DNA of 64,000 bases, from the NCBI RefSeq assembly GCF_000025865.1, contig NC_014002.1:1240001-1304000 (forward strand), in the 5' to 3' direction. Position 1 is the first letter of the stretch, and each line of letters starts with the position of its first letter. The translations under genes were made by a program, and so were the position numbers. This document shows positions 37,295-46,628 of the stretch, in pieces. The notes below the pieces were generated by a model. It searched no databases. It saw only the letters and a list, made by a program, of their open reading frames with translations, and was not told the DNA's origin. This DNA is from Methanohalophilus mahii DSM 5219 (GTDB lineage: Archaea > Halobacteriota > Methanosarcinia > Methanosarcinales > Methanosarcinaceae).

Positions 37295-38902
37295 TTACCG
37301 CTTTATTCCAAATACATATATTCCTGCCAATACGAAAATTGCCATCAATGCACCGAATCCAGGTTGGACTTTGTTGTTTTCATTATTTTCACCTGAACCG
37401 GAGCCGCCATTTGATTCGTCATCACTGAATATATTATTATCCTCCTCATCACCGGATGTTTGTGAATCTGCCTTGTTTGACGTATCATTTGCTGTATCCC
37501 GAGTTGAAGTGTCGGTGACATTAAATTGCAGGGTATTGGAGACCCTTTCTCCTTTGTAATTTTCCATATCAATAAAAGACGCTTTTACAGCAGGTACTGT
37601 GAAATTACCATCATTTTCTGCACGAACAATATAATTGTAACTTTTTGATTCACCTTTTGGAATAACCTGATCCAGACTGGTTTCTCCACTCACGAAGGTA
37701 ACATCTTCAGGTATTTCAGATACGGCATTCACACTGGCATCCCTGTTACCTTTGTTGCTCACTTTTACAGAAATCTTTACTTCATCTGATGGCCGAACTG
37801 TTAGACTATCCGTGCTCTGCGTAACTGATATTACCGGGCCGTTTATTTCAATTTCTGGTTCGTTCGATTCATACTCATATGTTTTCCCGTTAGGTGCTTT
37901 GAAAGAAGCAATTGTAGCAGGTGCTTTGAATTCTCCTGACTTTGTAGGTTTCAGTGAATATTCAAAAAGCTTAATTGTTTCTCCGGCTTCAAGAGAAATT
38001 TCTTTTTTTAGATTAAGATCATCAAGTAATTCCATATGATCGAATAACTCATCCACTACTACAATGTCACTCACATCGTAAATTCCATTATTGCGTATTG
38101 AAACTGAAACACGGGCTGTTTTATCCATATATATTTTTTCAGGCATGGATTTGGTTATCATTAACTCAACCTTAGGAGCGATTGTTACAGTCTCAATCTC
38201 CTCACTTTCATGCATGTCGCCGTTGATATCATATCCATCTACTGTAGAAACAATGTCTAAATCCGTTTCCTCCCACAGATGAGGAACCTTTAGAGTTAAT
38301 TTGTATTCCTCTGTAGTCTCATCGGCCTCAAGCGAAGATATGGTTTCTGTAAGATCGCCGCCAACAACATCCATTCCTGCCGGATCAACATTAAGCTGAA
38401 TATCCTCAGCTTTGGCTGAACCACCATTTTTGATTTTCAATGTGACTTCCATTTCGGTTTCAGAAGTTATACGTGGGTCATATTCATCCCGACCTGTTTC
38501 GATACTAATGTCAAACTCAGGTTCGCCCCTTTGATCTACCTGAATTTTAGCGATGGGATCTTCCATGTTTCCAGTCCACTCATCAATATTGACCTCAACT
38601 TGTTTTACATGGACCCGGATGTCTTTTCCTTCTTCAGTATCCCTGTATTCAAGATTATCGCCAACAAGCAATGCTCCATGTTTCACGGTTTGGCCATTTT
38701 TCGATATGCTGATATAGACATGTTCATCCTTTTGGAAATCCTCGGCAGTAATAGTATAACCATTATCCTCCACAGAATCTCCCCAATGAAGGGTTGCGGA
38801 ATCGATACTTGTGTCCCACTCGACATCATCAAGTGTGTAAGCAGATGCTGTGGCGGCCATAGCACATATTAACAGGAGGGATAAGAAAAGTCTTGAATAC
38901 AT
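37295..38902 (-). CDS. PGF-CTERM surface protein with CARDB/S-layer-like repeats
   Basis: Exported protein of 535 residues. Signal peptide LFLSLLLICAMAATASAYTL at the start; the C-terminus has a Ser/Asp/Asn-rich stretch, then PGFGALMAIFVLAGIYVFGI and a basic end, the PGF-CTERM signal recognised by archaeosortase A, which removes it and attaches a lipid anchor. Between these lie at least three Ig-like/CARDB-type units with the pattern of 'conjugated' archaeal S-layer-associated COG1361 proteins (EVTLKIKNGGSAKAEDIQLN, VSVSIRNNGIYDVSDIVVVD, KISVKVSNKGNRDASVNAVS). Probable cell-envelope structural or adhesion role. Confidence 0.85.
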   Translation of the reverse strand: MYSRLFLSLLLICAMAATASAYTLDDVEWDTSIDSATLHWGDSVEDNGYTITAEDFQKDEHVYISISKNGQTVKHGALLVGDNLEYRDTEEGKDIRVHVKQVEVNIDEWTGNMEDPIAKIQVDQRGEPEFDISIETGRDEYDPRITSETEMEVTLKIKNGGSAKAEDIQLNVDPAGMDVVGGDLTETISSLEADETTEEYKLTLKVPHLWEETDLDIVSTVDGYDINGDMHESEEIETVTIAPKVELMITKSMPEKIYMDKTARVSVSIRNNGIYDVSDIVVVDELFDHMELLDDLNLKKEISLEAGETIKLFEYSLKPTKSGEFKAPATIASFKAPNGKTYEYESNEPEIEINGPVISVTQSTDSLTVRPSDEVKISVKVSNKGNRDASVNAVSEIPEDVTFVSGETSLDQVIPKGESKSYNYIVRAENDGNFTVPAVKASFIDMENYKGERVSNTLQFNVTDTSTRDTANDTSNKADSQTSGDEEDNNIFSDDESNGGSGSGENNENNKVQPGFGALMAIFVLAGIYVFGIKR

Positions 38903-39054
38903 GGATATACCTCTTTATTGGCGGGAATGTATATAAGACAGATTATATTTACTTTGCGTATTGATTTAATGTACCACTAGTCATATAGTTATCCCAATTA
39001 TGTGGGAAAAAAGGTTTATAAGCATGCAACATCCTCTCTAAATGAGACTTTTAT

Positions 39055-39072
39055 ATGAGTCAGATTACTCAT
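39055..39072. promoter_or_regulatory. Inverted repeat before the UPF0182 gene
   Basis: ATGAGT-cagatt-ACTCAT, perfect 6-bp arms with a 6-base spacer, ending 10 bases before the start at 39083 and overlapping the ribosome site region. It could be an operator or an RNA hairpin hiding GAGG. Confidence 0.35.
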
Positions 39073-39082
39073 GAGGTTTATT

Positions 39083-41848
39083 ATGAAAGATATGAAAATT
39101 CTATTCCTGTTAATTCTGGCATTATTTTTGGGGATTGGTCCCCTTGTAGGAATTTACACGGATTACCTATGGTTTGACATGATAGGATATACATCCGTAT
39201 TTACAACTATTTTACAATGGAAATTACTTGCAATAATTCCCGGTTTTATAATTGCATTCTTATTCCTTTATATAAATGCGAAATTTGCAGGAGACTCGAT
39301 TGATAAGATCCTTGCAGAGAAGAATATTACATCAGAAAAAGTGGATTCCCAGATAATTCTGGTAGCAATTGCGGCCGTATCATTTATCTTTGGTCTCATA
39401 TTCAGTGGTAACTGGAAAACTATACTACTTTATTTTAATAGTACATCATTTGGATTAGAAGATCCCATTCTTATGAATGACATTGGTTTTTACGTATTCC
39501 AGCTACCTTTCCTTCATATGATAAGAGGTGTATTCCTCGGCCTGACAATCCTTTCTCTGATACTTGTACTGGCTCTTTATTTTTACAGGCTTGAGCCCTT
39601 ATTCAGCTCCGATAGAGTTGAAATAGAAGATTCTGAAGAACCTTATTTTTTGAATCAGTCAATTGATTTAAAAGATATTATGGATAAATTGCCTACTAAA
39701 GTTCTTGTACACCTTTCTGCAATACTTGCATTTCTATTTGCATTAATTGCTTTTGGATTTTTCCTTGAAAGGTATGAAATATTATTCTCCCAGCAGGGAG
39801 TTGTCGCAGGCGCCGGGTATACCGATGTCAATGTTAGTTTGCCGATTTTCACCATCTTGACTGTATTGTCAGTACTGACTTCAATTGCTTTACTGGCCAA
39901 TGTAAAGTTGAAAAATATAAAAATACCTGTTGTAGCTGTAGCCCTTATAGCACTCTTTATAGTGGCCAGTTCTTTTGTACCCGGAGTTTATCAGCAATTC
40001 AAGGTAGAACCTACTGAAATCCAGCTTGAAGAGCCCTACCTGAAATACAATATCGATTATACTAGAGCTGCGTACGGACTTTCTGACGTTGAAGAACGGC
40101 CGTTCGAAGCAAATATGAATTTGACTTCATCAGAGCTGGAAGACAATTCAGAAGTAATTGATAACATAAGGATATGGGACCGGCGGGCCCTGGAGCAGAC
40201 CTACAAACAGCTTCAGCAGATCCGAACCTATTATACTTTTAATGATGTTGATACAGACCGCTATCATACTGAAGACGGATACAAGCAGTATATGGTATCT
40301 GCCAGGGAAATGGATACCTTTCAAATGGCTCCAGAATCCAAAACATGGGTCAATGAAAAATTGGTATATACTCATGGTTATGGAATGGTAATGAATCCTG
40401 TCAGTACAAAGACCGAAGATGGTAGACCTGAATTTGTCTTACAGGATATTCCACCAAAGGGAGAATTTGAAGTTGATAATCCACGGATGTATTATGGGGA
40501 AATCAACAGGAATTACAAAATTGTGAATACTGGAAGGGATGAATTTGATTATCCAATGCAGGGGCAGAATGCATTTACACAATATGAAGGTGAAAGTGGA
40601 ATACTACTGGATTCATTTATAAAACAGCTGATATTCGCATTTACCTTTAGTGATCCGAATTTTATCCTGAGCCAGTATATCGATGATGAATCCCGGCTGA
40701 TGTATCGCCAACAGATCGTTGAAAGGACACAAGAAATAGCACCGTTCCTTGAATATGACAATGACCCGTATCCGGTAATCCACGAAGGACAGATCTACTG
40801 GATAATAGATGCTTACACTACGGCTAACAAGTATCCTTATTCTGAAACCTATTATGGAGTTCAGTTTAACGGTATCAATTACATCAGTAATTCAGTTAAA
40901 GTTGTTGTAGATGCCTATGATGGAACGGTTGATTTCTATATGATAGAGGATGAACCGGTTGTGAATACCTACTCAAAGATTTTCCCGGATTTGTTTAAGT
41001 CATTTGATGAAATGCCAGAAGGCCTGCAAGAACATATTCGCTATCCCAAGAATTTGTTTAGGGTCCAGATGGACTTATATGAAAATTACCACATGGAATC
41101 TGCAGAGGAATTCTACAATAAAGAGGATGCCTGGGAAATACCCAGGGAAGTTTACAGGGGAAACAGCATTGAAATGGAACCCTATTACATGATCACCAAA
41201 TTACCCGATAATGGTGGATTGGAATATGTGTTGCTGCAACCATTTACACCCCGTGGCAGGGAGAACATGATTGCCTGGATTGCAGCCAGATGTGATAAGC
41301 CAAACTATGGACAACTCAAGCATTACGAATTGCCAAAGGGAGAACTTGTCTATGGACCTACACAAATAGAGTCCAGAATCGATCAGGACCCTGATATTTC
41401 TCAGCAACTGACCCTCTGGGGTCAAAGCGGTTCCAATGTGATCAGAGGAAACCTGCTTGTAGTTCCAATCGGTAACTCGATATTGTATGTGGAACCCCTG
41501 TTCATCAGTGCCGAACAATCTGAAATTCCGGAGCTCAGAAGAGTTATTGCTTCTTCTGGACAAAGGGTTGTCATGGGAGAGGACCTGAAAGAATCCCTCC
41601 AAATGCTGGTTGAAGGCCGTGTTGACAGGGAAGAAGGAACCTACCAGCCAGAAATAACCCAAACCTCCCAGGAGCTTGCACAACAGGCATTGGACCATTA
41701 CAATCAAGCTCAGGAATATCTGAAAGAAGGCAATTGGACTGGTTACGGGGAAGAAATAGATCAGATGGAAGATGTGCTAAACCAGCTTTATGATCTAAAC
41801 CAGCTTTCCCAGAGTCTGGATGAAGACAATTCCACCGCAGCAGAATAA
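39083..41848 (+). CDS. UPF0182 family membrane protein
   Basis: Large membrane protein of the UPF0182/COG1615 family, function unknown. The N-terminal ~320 residues carry about seven hydrophobic helices (FLLILALFLGIGPLVGIY; LLAIIPGFIIAFLFLYINA; ILVAIAAVSFIFGLIF; others), the remainder is an extracytoplasmic domain with conserved WDRRALEQTYKQLQQIRTYY and YVLLQPFTPRGRENMIAW. The C-terminal tail is acidic and helical. ATG 39083 has GAGG six bases upstream; an ATG at 39071 overlaps that site. It is monocistronic and ends with a terminator. Confidence 0.88.
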   Translation: MKDMKILFLLILALFLGIGPLVGIYTDYLWFDMIGYTSVFTTILQWKLLAIIPGFIIAFLFLYINAKFAGDSIDKILAEKNITSEKVDSQIILVAIAAVSFIFGLIFSGNWKTILLYFNSTSFGLEDPILMNDIGFYVFQLPFLHMIRGVFLGLTILSLILVLALYFYRLEPLFSSDRVEIEDSEEPYFLNQSIDLKDIMDKLPTKVLVHLSAILAFLFALIAFGFFLERYEILFSQQGVVAGAGYTDVNVSLPIFTILTVLSVLTSIALLANVKLKNIKIPVVAVALIALFIVASSFVPGVYQQFKVEPTEIQLEEPYLKYNIDYTRAAYGLSDVEERPFEANMNLTSSELEDNSEVIDNIRIWDRRALEQTYKQLQQIRTYYTFNDVDTDRYHTEDGYKQYMVSAREMDTFQMAPESKTWVNEKLVYTHGYGMVMNPVSTKTEDGRPEFVLQDIPPKGEFEVDNPRMYYGEINRNYKIVNTGRDEFDYPMQGQNAFTQYEGESGILLDSFIKQLIFAFTFSDPNFILSQYIDDESRLMYRQQIVERTQEIAPFLEYDNDPYPVIHEGQIYWIIDAYTTANKYPYSETYYGVQFNGINYISNSVKVVVDAYDGTVDFYMIEDEPVVNTYSKIFPDLFKSFDEMPEGLQEHIRYPKNLFRVQMDLYENYHMESAEEFYNKEDAWEIPREVYRGNSIEMEPYYMITKLPDNGGLEYVLLQPFTPRGRENMIAWIAARCDKPNYGQLKHYELPKGELVYGPTQIESRIDQDPDISQQLTLWGQSGSNVIRGNLLVVPIGNSILYVEPLFISAEQSEIPELRRVIASSGQRVVMGEDLKESLQMLVEGRVDREEGTYQPEITQTSQELAQQALDHYNQAQEYLKEGNWTGYGEEIDQMEDVLNQLYDLNQLSQSLDEDNSTAAE

Positions 41849-41880
41849 AAGGAGGGACATCTTATTTCCAGATAGATTAT

Positions 41881-41913
41881 GCAGCCTATAACAAGGCTGC
41901 TTAGCTTTTTTTT
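41881..41913 (+). terminator. Hairpin plus T-run terminator after UPF0182 gene
   Basis: GCAGCCT (41881-41887) pairs with AGGCTGC (41894-41900) across a six-base loop, followed by TTAGC and eight T residues. Confidence 0.8.
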
Positions 41914-41942
41914 AAGTATGTGAGGTTGATGCACATCGATAA

Positions 41943-41952
41943 TTATATATAA
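41943..41952 (+). promoter_or_regulatory. TATA box of the formylmethanofuran dehydrogenase operon
   Basis: TTATATATAA, 76-85 bases before the fmdE ATG, with the leader ending in GAGG at 42015-42018. Confidence 0.6.
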
Positions 41953-42027
41953 TTTTCATCGCTATGTTCTTTAGGCATCCGGAAGCTTATAAGCATCTCA
42001 CTGGCCTTCTTTATTAGAGGTTTTTAT

Positions 42028-42633
42028 ATGGAAACTATGGATGAGATCCTAGAAAAGATAAAAGTGGAAAATCCAGAACTATTTTCACAGGTTGAAAAGG
42101 TCGTTCCATTCCACGGTTTTTTGAGCAGTGGTGCTTTAATAGGGATCCACATGCTAAATATTGCAAAAAGAATACTTGATGTGAAGGAAGGGGAAAGGAT
42201 ATACACCCTAAGTGAAACGTATAATTGTATACCGGACCCTTTTCAGATACTAGAAGGTTCCACTACAGGCAATAAACGTTTGAGGGTTCACGATACAGGT
42301 AAAATGGCTGTGACTGTGAACAAACAAGCTCCATCGGGAATTGCTTCTATTAAGGGAGTAAGGATATATCTCGACCCGGAGAAGACTAAAAATTACCCTA
42401 AATTACATGCCTGGTATATGAACACAAAGAAACTTCGCCACGAAGAAGTTGTTCCTGTGCTTCTTGAAGCCGGTGAGAATGTCTATTCCTACGAAATGGT
42501 GGATATAGATGTACCGGTAAAAAAGAAAAAGACAATAAAATTATGCCAGAAATGTAATGAAAGTTTTATTCAAAGAAACAATGAAGTTCTTTGTGATGCA
42601 TGTAACGATAGCCAAACGGAGACTACAATATGA
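42028..42633 (+). CDS. fmdE: Formylmethanofuran dehydrogenase subunit E
   Basis: FmdE-family protein. The conserved N-terminal HGFLSSGALIGIHMLNIAKR resembles the Cys/His metal region of the family but has Phe/Leu-Ser-Ser where other members carry H-x-C, and SETYNCIPDPFQILEGSTTGN follows. KMAVTVNKQ comes next, and a C-terminal zinc ribbon reads CQKCNESF...CDACN. Role in the complex is not settled; in Methanosarcina it heads the fmd operon. GAGG lies nine bases before ATG. The stop overlaps the next gene's ATG. Confidence 0.88.
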   Translation: METMDEILEKIKVENPELFSQVEKVVPFHGFLSSGALIGIHMLNIAKRILDVKEGERIYTLSETYNCIPDPFQILEGSTTGNKRLRVHDTGKMAVTVNKQAPSGIASIKGVRIYLDPEKTKNYPKLHAWYMNTKKLRHEEVVPVLLEAGENVYSYEMVDIDVPVKKKKTIKLCQKCNESFIQRNNEVLCDACNDSQTETTI

Positions 42634-43655
42634 ATGAAACAGTGATATCGACAAAGGACAACAAACAGGTGGTATACATTCCTGAGAAGTGTATCGGCTG
42701 TGGAACTTGTGTCATGGTGTGTCCAAAAGAGACACTGGTCATCGGTTCAGTCGGACCGGTTGCCAGAGGACTCATCGACAAAGAGTTCCTGGAGATCAGA
42801 CCGAATACATGTATAACATGTGGAATGTGTTCCAAAGTTTGTCCTACAGGCGCTCTTGAAATGAGAGAAGACGGAAAGCCAGTAGAGGAAAAAACCTACC
42901 TAATAAATGCTATAAAACCAACCACTGTCAATGATGATTGTGTACACTGCGGACTTTGCGAACAGGTATGTCCACAGGGTTGCATTGAAGTGGACCAGTG
43001 GCTCTCCAACGATAATGCAGCAAAAGTTGATGGTCAAACAACAATCGACCAGGAATGCTGTGTACACTGCGGATGGTGTGAATCAGTTTGTCCGGTTGAT
43101 GCCATCGAAGTAGAGAAACCATTTGAAGGAACCTGGTTCAGGGATGAGGATGTCTGTCAGGCATGCCGCACCTGTGTTGATGTATGCCCCTGCAATGCAT
43201 TATTCAATCCAGATTGGGAAGCCGGGGAACGTGTTGACAAAGTAGCCCAGAGGCCTGATGCATGTATCTATTGTGGAGCATGTGCAGTTTCCTGTCCTGT
43301 ACAGGCAATTGATGTCAGGAAAACTGCAATTGCAGCTGAAATGGAAAAGAAGAAAGTATTCGAGAAAAAACTCCTCGACAAACCTTCCGTCAAGCCAACA
43401 CTCACTTCCAAACTTGTCACCGATGAATATGACTGTCTTGGCTGCGGAAACTGTGTAATTGTCTGTCCTGTAAACGCTTATGCAAACAAGGAACTTGCTG
43501 CAGGGCACCTCAATAACATGGATGAAAAAGCATTGCTGGAAGTCGAGAACGGAGCAGTTAATGTAGTTGATCAGGACGTTTGTGGCTCCTGTGGCGCATG
43601 TGCCATGATCTGCCCGACAAACGCTATATGGCTGGAGAAAAGAGAGGTGGAATAA
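42630..43655 (+). CDS. fmdF: Formylmethanofuran dehydrogenase polyferredoxin subunit F
   Basis: Electron wire of the CO2-reducing complex. Eight [4Fe-4S] motifs can be counted: CIGCGTCVMVCP, CITCGMCSKVCP, CVHCGLCEQVCP, CVHCGWCESVCP, CQACRTCVDVCP, CIYCGACAVSCP, CLGCGNCVIVCP and CGSCGACAMICP. This is the FwdF-type, passing electrons between the FmdB active site and ferredoxin. 341 residues, normal. Overlaps fmdE by four bases and leaves one base before fmdA. Confidence 0.95.
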   Translation: MNETVISTKDNKQVVYIPEKCIGCGTCVMVCPKETLVIGSVGPVARGLIDKEFLEIRPNTCITCGMCSKVCPTGALEMREDGKPVEEKTYLINAIKPTTVNDDCVHCGLCEQVCPQGCIEVDQWLSNDNAAKVDGQTTIDQECCVHCGWCESVCPVDAIEVEKPFEGTWFRDEDVCQACRTCVDVCPCNALFNPDWEAGERVDKVAQRPDACIYCGACAVSCPVQAIDVRKTAIAAEMEKKKVFEKKLLDKPSVKPTLTSKLVTDEYDCLGCGNCVIVCPVNAYANKELAAGHLNNMDEKALLEVENGAVNVVDQDVCGSCGACAMICPTNAIWLEKREVE

Positions 43656-43656
43656 T

Positions 43657-45414
43657 ATGGCAGCTACTATTGCAATAAAAAATGGACATGTTTTTGATCC
43701 CCTCAATGAGATAAATGGGGATATCATGGACATCTATATCAAGGACGGAAAAGTCGTCCCTGAATTATCTGATGCGGAAATGAAAAACGCAAAGGTCGTT
43801 GATGCCACTGGTAAAACTGTAATGCCAGGTGGTGTGGATTCACACACCCATATTGCGGGTGCCAAAGTAAACTCCGGTCGTCTGATGCGGCCAGAGGACA
43901 GTTACAAGTGGAATCGTCCAAAGACCTCAATAACCCATGGCGGTACCGGGGAAACAGTACCTTCAGTATATCTTGAAGGGTATGAGTATGCCCAGATGGG
44001 ATATACCACAGCTTTTGAAGCTGCGGTCCCGCCTCTGGAAGCACGTCACACCCATGAAGAGATGCATTCCATCCCAATGCTTGACATGGGAGGATACCTT
44101 GTTCTTGGTAACAACTGGTTCATGATGCGCTATCTCAAGGAAGGTGACATTAACAAAGCTGCTGCTTATGTAGCCTGGATGATGAGGACACACAAGACCT
44201 ATGGTATAAAATGTGTCAACCCTGCCGGTGTGGAGAACTGGGGATGGGGTAAAAATGTAGAATCCCTGGATGAGACCAACATCCACTTTGAAATTACACC
44301 CAGGGAAATTATCGAAGGACTTACCGAAGTCAATGAAATGCTCGGCCTTCCTATGCCAGTACACCTGCACGCCAACAACCTGGGTCACCCGGGATGTTAT
44401 GAAACTACAAAAGAATCCCTTACCATTCCAGCAAAAGTCAAACCCAATCAGGATATGGGAGTCGAATGGGCGGAAACCAAGATCGATCCTACAAAGGATA
44501 AATCCATCTACCTGACTCACTTGCAATTCAATGCCTTTGGCGGAACATCCTGGAGAGACTTTGAATCAGGTGTAAAGGATATTACAGATTATGTTAACAG
44601 TCAGGACCATGTGGTAATTGACAGTGGTAGCGTACCTTTCGGGGAAGCCACATGTATGACCGGTGACGGTCCGTCTATCCATGACATTGCAGTCCTTACA
44701 GGCAGTAAATGGTCCAACTGTGATGTAGAGCTTGAATGTGGTTCCGGTGTATGTCCGTTCACATATCTCAAGAGCAATCCTGTACACAGTGTCCAGTGGG
44801 CAATGGGACTTGAATCCCTGCTTCTGATCGATGATCCATGGAAGACCATCATGACAACCGATAATCCAAACGGTGGACCATTCACCAAATATCCGAATGT
44901 CATGACCTGGTTGATGTCAGAGGCTTACAGGAATGAAACGTTCAGCGAAGTCCACAAATGGGCAAATGACAGAAGTACACTCGGCGGTGTCAGCCGTGAA
45001 CTGTCTCTCTATGACATTGCAACCATTACCCGTGCCACTCCTGCAAAGACCAATGGAATGGCACACAGGAAAGGAAGTCTTGCTGTTGGGGCAGATGGTG
45101 ATGTAACCATTTATGATATCGATCCAACCAGATTGGACGTTACAGCCAACTACAATGATCTGCTCACCAAATTCAGGTATGCAGATTATACCATCAAGGG
45201 CGGGGAAATCGCGGCCCATAACGGCGAGATAATGTCGATTCCTGAAAGAAGGACCTACTACAGTGACATAAAGGTCGATGCAAACGAGGAAAAGAAGATG
45301 CTTGAGGACGTGAAGGATTGGTTCAGGTACTACACCCTTGGTTTCGAGAACTATCCAACACCTGAGAAATACCTCGTCAACCCAACCCCCATCAATGTAA
45401 ACATGGAGAAGTGA
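43657..45414 (+). CDS. fmdA: Formylmethanofuran dehydrogenase subunit A
   Basis: Amidohydrolase-fold subunit which condenses formate and methanofuran at a binuclear metal centre fed by a tunnel from FmdB. The first metal ligands are in GGVDSHTHIAGAKV; further histidines in MPVHLHANNLGHPG and YLTHLQFNAFG, and the carboxylated lysine candidate is in THKTYGIKCVNPAG. C-terminal GADGDVTIYDIDP closes the amidohydrolase barrel. GAGGTGGAATA precedes the ATG. Operon spacing to neighbours is 1 and 4 bases. Confidence 0.95.
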   Translation: MAATIAIKNGHVFDPLNEINGDIMDIYIKDGKVVPELSDAEMKNAKVVDATGKTVMPGGVDSHTHIAGAKVNSGRLMRPEDSYKWNRPKTSITHGGTGETVPSVYLEGYEYAQMGYTTAFEAAVPPLEARHTHEEMHSIPMLDMGGYLVLGNNWFMMRYLKEGDINKAAAYVAWMMRTHKTYGIKCVNPAGVENWGWGKNVESLDETNIHFEITPREIIEGLTEVNEMLGLPMPVHLHANNLGHPGCYETTKESLTIPAKVKPNQDMGVEWAETKIDPTKDKSIYLTHLQFNAFGGTSWRDFESGVKDITDYVNSQDHVVIDSGSVPFGEATCMTGDGPSIHDIAVLTGSKWSNCDVELECGSGVCPFTYLKSNPVHSVQWAMGLESLLLIDDPWKTIMTTDNPNGGPFTKYPNVMTWLMSEAYRNETFSEVHKWANDRSTLGGVSRELSLYDIATITRATPAKTNGMAHRKGSLAVGADGDVTIYDIDPTRLDVTANYNDLLTKFRYADYTIKGGEIAAHNGEIMSIPERRTYYSDIKVDANEEKKMLEDVKDWFRYYTLGFENYPTPEKYLVNPTPINVNMEK

Positions 45415-45418
45415 TGTC

Positions 45419-46228
45419 ATGACAGAGGTAGTACTTACACCAAACACTGAAATTGATATTAAGATCGAAGCCGATGTAATCAAACCAGACGAGTTTGCAG
45501 GCAAGAGCAAAGAAGAAATTGAGCAGTTGATAGTCTGGCAGGGTCCGGACCAGTTGCCCTTGAAGAATTTCTTTGATGTGGAAGGTCAGGGCGGAAGTTC
45601 TGCTGAAGAAACTTCCATTCTGATAAAAGGCGATGTGTCCCGTGTGAAAATGATCGGTGCTGAAATGACCGCCGGCAAAATCACTATTCAGGGAACCACC
45701 GGCATGAAAGTCGCAGCTGAGATGAAAGGCGGCGAAATTGTCGTGGAAGGAGATGCAGATTCATGGGCAGGAACCGAAATGAAAGGTGGTTTGCTCCATA
45801 TTAAGGGCAACACAGTCGATCATCTGGGATGTGCCTACCGCGGCAGCTGGAAAGGAATGAGCGGCGGACGTATCGTTGTTGACGGAAATGTCCAGAGCCA
45901 GGTGGGAGGAGGCATTACAGGTGGTGAAATCATCATAAACGGTAATGCTGAAAACTTCTGCGGTATACGCCAGTCCGGTGGCCTCATTGTCATCAAAGGA
46001 AATGCTATACGTGCAATTGGTGCCGAAATGAGCGGCGGGACAATTGTGGTCGAAGGCCATATTGCCAATTTCACTCCCGGTATGCAGTATGAAGATGAGC
46101 AATATGATCTCTGTTTTGAGGATATCGAATGTGGTGGAGCATTTAAAAAATTCACAGGTGACTTTGCCATATCCAAAAAACCAAAAGGGGTCCTGTATGC
46201 TGGCAAGGAAGCAAACCTGGAGCTCTGA
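45419..46228 (+). CDS. fmdC: Formylmethanofuran dehydrogenase subunit C
   Basis: Beta-helix scaffold subunit like the GltB C-terminal domain. The repeated GG-x(4)-G-x(3)-G pattern is obvious: MKGGEIVVEGDADSWAG, MKGGLLHIKGNTVDHLG, MSGGRIVVDGNVQSQVG, ITGGEIIINGNAENFCG, QSGGLIVIKGNAIRAIG, MSGGTIVVEGHIANF. The N-terminal ~50 residues make the contact region with A and B. Follows fmdA by four bases. Confidence 0.95.
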   Translation: MTEVVLTPNTEIDIKIEADVIKPDEFAGKSKEEIEQLIVWQGPDQLPLKNFFDVEGQGGSSAEETSILIKGDVSRVKMIGAEMTAGKITIQGTTGMKVAAEMKGGEIVVEGDADSWAGTEMKGGLLHIKGNTVDHLGCAYRGSWKGMSGGRIVVDGNVQSQVGGGITGGEIIINGNAENFCGIRQSGGLIVIKGNAIRAIGAEMSGGTIVVEGHIANFTPGMQYEDEQYDLCFEDIECGGAFKKFTGDFAISKKPKGVLYAGKEANLEL

Positions 46229-46237
46229 GGTGATATC

Positions 46238-46627
46238 ATGAAAGCATTACTAAATACCGGAAGTACAATTTATGAAGGACAATTTGCCAAGGGTGGCGAA
46301 AAATATTCCGAAGGTTACATGAAGGAATGTGCCCTGTGCTGGATTTCTCCTTTGGACTTTGAGGAACTTGGATGTCCGGAAAAGGTGAAGGTAACCAGCA
46401 TGGATGGCAAACATACAGTAGCTGTATACACAAGATGCACTGACAGAGTTATGTGTGGCAATGTATTCATGCCCCGTGCCATCTGGTCCAACGTGGTAAT
46501 TGACCCGCACACCTTCTCCACAGGATCACCTCTTTACAAAGGCAGTCCTGTTGATATAGAACCCACTGACGAGGAGGTTCTCACAGCTGAGGATATTGTA
46601 TTGAAAGTATATGCAGGAGGTAAGTGA
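46238..46627 (+). CDS. fmdD: Formylmethanofuran dehydrogenase subunit D
   Basis: Molybdopterin dinucleotide-binding domain that completes the catalytic centre with FmdB; in formate dehydrogenases it is the C-terminal part of one chain. Sequence: ECALCWISPLDFEELGCPE, VKVTSMDGKHTVAVYTR, MPRAIWSNVVIDPHTFSTGSP, VDIEPTDEEVLTAEDIV. 129 residues is the standard size. AGGTGATATC precedes the ATG. It stops one base before fmdB. Confidence 0.93.
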   Translation: MKALLNTGSTIYEGQFAKGGEKYSEGYMKECALCWISPLDFEELGCPEKVKVTSMDGKHTVAVYTRCTDRVMCGNVFMPRAIWSNVVIDPHTFSTGSPLYKGSPVDIEPTDEEVLTAEDIVLKVYAGGK

Positions 46628-46628
46628 A

